DNA from: Stieleria bergensis
GTDB lineage: Bacteria > Planctomycetota > Planctomycetia > Pirellulales > Pirellulaceae
NCBI GenBank assembly: GCA_007745635.1
Contig: CP036272.1
Span: 4,778,375-4,842,374, forward strand
DNA: 64,000 nt
Direction: 5' to 3'
Each line of letters begins with the position of its first letter. Positions within the stretch are counted from its first letter, which is position 1. Under the pieces are notes generated by a model. It saw only the letters and a list, made by a program, of their open reading frames with translations. It did not search any database and was not told where the DNA came from. Of this stretch, positions 60,190-64,000 are shown in pieces. Both the position numbers and the translations under genes were made by a program.

Positions 60190-61401
60190 ATGATTGACCC
60201 GACTGCTCTAACGATCTTGCTGCTTGCCTGGGTGGGGCACTACGGGATCCACTTAGCGTTCTACAATCGGCTCAACTGCTTAGGCTGGCCTCGAAAACGC
60301 ATTAAACGCATGGTTAAAGCCGCGTTTGCCAACGCGGTCCTGCTGCCACCGCTGGTCCTGGCACTTTATTGGCAACCTCTCTTGGGGATCGTCCAGCAGA
60401 GCACCGACTGGGCTCAACTGCCGGTGATTCTTCGAATTTACGGCAGCCTGTGCTTGGCAAGTGTTCCGCTGCTGGGGATTCCTTGGCTGATCTATCGCCC
60501 GCTGTTTGGCATCAACCACGTCAAGATCAAAGTCAGGGGACGTCTATTGGATGCGCGCGATCATTGCTCGGAAAAACTGCCTCGCAATGGGTTCGCCAAC
60601 TGGGTAACGGGCTTGCCGCTCAATCAAGTGCTGAAGCTGTCCGTCGAAGAAATCGAGCTACCCGTTGCCGGATTGCCAGAGGCACTCGATGGCTACCGCA
60701 TTGCACATCTCAGTGACATCCACCTAACCGGTGACATTGATTGGCCCTATTCGCGGCTAGCGATGGAGCAAGCGCTGTCTGCCGCGCCAGACATGTTTGC
60801 CTTAACCGGAGACATCGTTGACTGCCAAGAAACGATTCAGTGGCTACCCAAGATCTTTGGCGATGCCAGTGCGCGCGATGGGTGTTACTTCGTCCTTGGC
60901 AACCACGACACACGTGTTTCGCATCCTGATGAAGTCCGTCAACAAATGGAAACGCTCGGCTGGCAAGACCTTGGCAAGTCGGCCACCTGCGTTGACTTGC
61001 GTGACGTCCCCAGTTTGCTGGCTGGCAATGAGTCTCCCTGGTTCCCGCGTGTCGAGATCGACCAGTTCCCGCGTGTCGAGATCGACCAAGCACAGCGAGA
61101 GCGTGTAAAGTTTCGGCTGCTGTTAAGCCATAGCCCGGACCAAATCCGCTGGGCTCGCCAACATGCCTTCACGCTGATGCTGGCCGGACACACTCACGGC
61201 GGCCAGGGGAGACTGCCGCTGGTCGGGCCGCTGCTCAGCCCCAGTGTTCACGGCAGTCGCTTTGCATCGGGTTCGTTTTACCTAGCCCCGACAACCATGC
61301 AGGTCTCACGCGGTTTGCACGGCAATCACCTGATGCGAATCAACTGCCCACCGCAAGTCGCACTGTTAACACTGCGGACACCAAGCGGCAAACGCACCTA
61401 A
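60190..61401 (+). CDS. Membrane-anchored calcineurin-like metallophosphoesterase
   Basis: A 403-residue protein with two or three N-terminal transmembrane helices (about 5-20, 45-65, 80-105). The phosphoesterase domain follows with all motifs: RIAHLSDIHLTGD, ALTGDIVDC, FVLGNHDTR, RLLLSHSPDQ and MLAGHTHGGQG. It resembles YkuE/LpxH-like membrane phosphoesterases. A 24-bp perfect tandem duplication (61042-61065 and 61066-61089) repeats FPRVEIDQ in the protein. Substrate unknown. Confidence 0.88.
   Translation: MIDPTALTILLLAWVGHYGIHLAFYNRLNCLGWPRKRIKRMVKAAFANAVLLPPLVLALYWQPLLGIVQQSTDWAQLPVILRIYGSLCLASVPLLGIPWLIYRPLFGINHVKIKVRGRLLDARDHCSEKLPRNGFANWVTGLPLNQVLKLSVEEIELPVAGLPEALDGYRIAHLSDIHLTGDIDWPYSRLAMEQALSAAPDMFALTGDIVDCQETIQWLPKIFGDASARDGCYFVLGNHDTRVSHPDEVRQQMETLGWQDLGKSATCVDLRDVPSLLAGNESPWFPRVEIDQFPRVEIDQAQRERVKFRLLLSHSPDQIRWARQHAFTLMLAGHTHGGQGRLPLVGPLLSPSVHGSRFASGSFYLAPTTMQVSRGLHGNHLMRINCPPQVALLTLRTPSGKRT
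61042..61089 (+). repeat. 24-bp perfect in-frame duplication in the phosphoesterase
   Basis: ttcccgcgtgtcgagatcga+ccag occurs twice in tandem, adding eight residues (FPRVEIDQ) in a loop between the third and fourth metal motifs. Perfect identity implies a recent event. Confidence 0.95.
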
Positions 61402-61885
61402 CAGGTTGGATCACTTTCGAACCTCACCGGACAATCGGCAGCGTTTCAGGACACGCCGAGGAAGAAATCCGCCAGCGTTCCAACCGCCTCTTGTGCGCTA
61501 AAGTCAAGCAAAACACGGGACTTCGACCGCAAGCAGCCAGCAGCCCCAAGCAAGCGAAGAAGCTTCGCAGAAGGTTTTCTGGAATTTCTTCTCAAAGCCA
61601 GTTGACGAAGAACGTGATGGCCGCAACAATCCCGCCCACACAAATGACAAACGTTGCTTCAAAACAACTCTGTCCCGCGTGTAACCGATCATTGACAATT
61701 TGGTGGTGAATTATTTGTTGAGTTCAGCAGTAGCGAGATCGCTTTGCTGGAGTGTTAACTCACTTCAGCGAAAAATGGCGAATCGCTGGGCCGCGTAACC
61801 GATGCGGCCCGGAGCAGAATTAAGCTTTCGGTTTTAACTTTGATTTCTCCAGCCATCGCTTCGGCGGCGGTTGTGAATCGATACA
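61402..61885. promoter_or_regulatory. 16S rRNA upstream/leader region
   Basis: Contains TTGACA at 61692-61697 as a consensus -35, though the -10 downstream is not clear (ttattt 13 bp on is too close), and a leader hairpin gggccgc/gcggccc (61788-61794, 61804-61810) suited to RNase processing. No protein-coding region is supported. Confidence 0.5.
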
Positions 61886-63424
<1,539 letters not shown>

Positions 63425-63532
63425 TCTTAGAATAGGGAGACACTGGTGACAGAGTCTTCCGAATCCGTGGAAGTGATCTCGCAACTCGACTCAACAACGA
63501 AGTTTACTTCAGATTCACCACCAAACATCACG

Positions 63533-63573
63533 AAAGCCCGCTTTGGATCGTCGCCTTCCAAAGCGGGTTTTTT
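63533..63573 (+). terminator. Intrinsic terminator downstream of 16S rRNA
   Basis: Inverted repeat cccgctttgga (63537-63547) and tccaaagcggg (63557-63567) with a 9-nt loop and TTTTTT after it, 118 bp past the 16S end. It marks the end of the rRNA transcript, so no linked 23S gene is made from it. Confidence 0.9.
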
Positions 63574-63600
63574 CGTGCGCGCTTCGAAGCGCCAAAAAAT

Positions 63601-63838
63601 GCCACGCCCCATCACTCGCCCACCGATCCCTCCCGCAAACGCGAGGGTGTTGCTGATGGAAAAATTCGTTGACTGCACTCTCCCGCTTGCGGGAGGCTGT
63701 TGTTGATCGGAGAACCGTCGGCCATTCGTTGACTGAACTCTCCCGCTTGCGGGAGAGTGTTGCTGATCGGAGAGCCGTTGGCCATTCGTTGATTGAACTC
63801 TCCCGCTTGCGGGAGAGTCGAGCCTAAGCGAGGTGAGG
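63601..63838 (+). repeat. 60-bp-period palindromic repeat array, about 4 units
   Basis: Units with exact 60-bp spacing (63601, 63661, 63721, 63781) each hold a palindrome of the form ctcccgcttgcgggag and the spacer gttgctgatcggagagccg, with the first unit more diverged. The last unit runs into cgagcctaagcgaggtgagg. These resemble BIME/REP-type repeats seen in many genomes. Confidence 0.85.
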
Positions 63839-63892
63839 GTGAAGTGGTTGGCAACGCCAACCGCAAACAGCCACAACGGAAGTCACGGTAGG

Positions 63893-64000
63893 AACGGCCG
63901 TTTCCGGCCGCCCCCCGCACAGATCCGTACTTGAGTGTTGTCTCATACGGCTCCTGCCTTGATTCGGGCGCGAAATCGTTGATCTGGATACGGGTGGCGT
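63893..64000 (-). mobile_element. Probable 3' end of a group II intron (domain V and VI), truncated by window
   Basis: On the minus strand, 63953-63922 folds as a domain V-like hairpin starting GAGCCGTATGAG and ending AAGTACGGATC, close to the canonical DV of bacterial group II introns. It is followed by tgtgcggggggcgg and a hairpin cggccg-GAAA-cggccg (63897-63912), which fits domain VI. A minus-strand reading frame enters from beyond the window. The remainder (domains I-IV and any reverse transcriptase gene) would lie past 64000. Confidence 0.6.

Noticed and set aside
63601..63838. 60-bp array as a CRISPR
   Set aside because: Spacers are nearly identical between units, units are palindrome-centred and no cas gene is present, so it is a tandem repeat.
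63427..63876. Minus-strand frame through the palindrome array
   Set aside because: It encodes a 20-residue repeat simply because the 60-bp period is a multiple of three; it is also antisense to the 16S terminator.

Overview
The window comes from a planctomycete, most likely a Rhodopirellula-like member of the Pirellulaceae. The evidence is the gene content: Tat- and Sec-exported sulfatase, DUF1080 and PQQ-propeller proteins, paired DUF1254/DUF1214 proteins, very long membrane-anchored caspase-fold proteins, and a 16S rRNA gene that carries its own terminator and has no 23S gene directly behind it. Assignment to genus is inference; the 16S sequence at 61886-63415 would settle it.

Layout. 1-6.2 kb: the end of a type II secretion (T2SS-like) operon with pseudopilins, a GspK-like minor pseudopilin, a PilM/GspL-like actin-fold protein and a GspM/GspC-like inner-membrane protein, joined by ATGA overlaps. 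6.2-16 kb: housekeeping and single genes (PQQ propeller, rsmE, a ribbon-helix-helix protein, a hemerythrin-like protein, epmA, an E1-like ThiF/MoeB enzyme, a short RecQ, an EEP-fold protein). 16-18.8 kb: a 913-residue membrane-anchored coiled coil.

18.8-37.4 kb is the most unusual region. It holds a single-chain fusion of the two type VI secretion sheath subunits (TssB and TssC), a two-repeat PAAR spike protein, a small parvulin, a methyltransferase, a 351-residue alanine-rich protein without any Lys, His, Tyr or Trp, a Cys-rich lipoprotein, and two giant membrane proteins with an N-terminal caspase fold. One giant keeps the His/Cys dyad and adds a vWA domain; the other has Ala where the Cys should be. 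A 1290-bp IS3-family element with a perfect 4-bp target duplication has split a 62-codon gene just upstream of the sheath fusion. No other T6SS component (Hcp, VgrG, ClpV, TssE/F/G/J/K/L/M) is recognisable in the window, so this is either a satellite locus of a dispersed T6SS or a reduced contractile system.

37.8-49.5 kb: exported enzymes (two DUF1254/1214 proteins, a Tat phosphoesterase, an S15-like peptidase, a sulfatase, a TolB-like propeller) and two GxxExxY genes. The first is intact and flanked by 50-bp direct repeats. The second is dead, with a stop replacing the Tyr of the GxxExxY motif. 49.4-52.1 kb: a divergent set (XRE-cupin regulator, phosphonatase-like HAD hydrolase, iron alcohol dehydrogenase) with a palindrome in the shared promoter. 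52.5-61.4 kb: an intradiol dioxygenase, an EEP phosphatase, a SpoIIAA-like protein, a DUF1080-glucose dehydrogenase fusion, bioA, a SixA-like phosphatase and a membrane metallophosphoesterase. 61.9-63.4 kb: 16S rRNA, then its terminator, a 60-bp-period palindromic repeat array and the probable 3' end of a group II intron running off the window.
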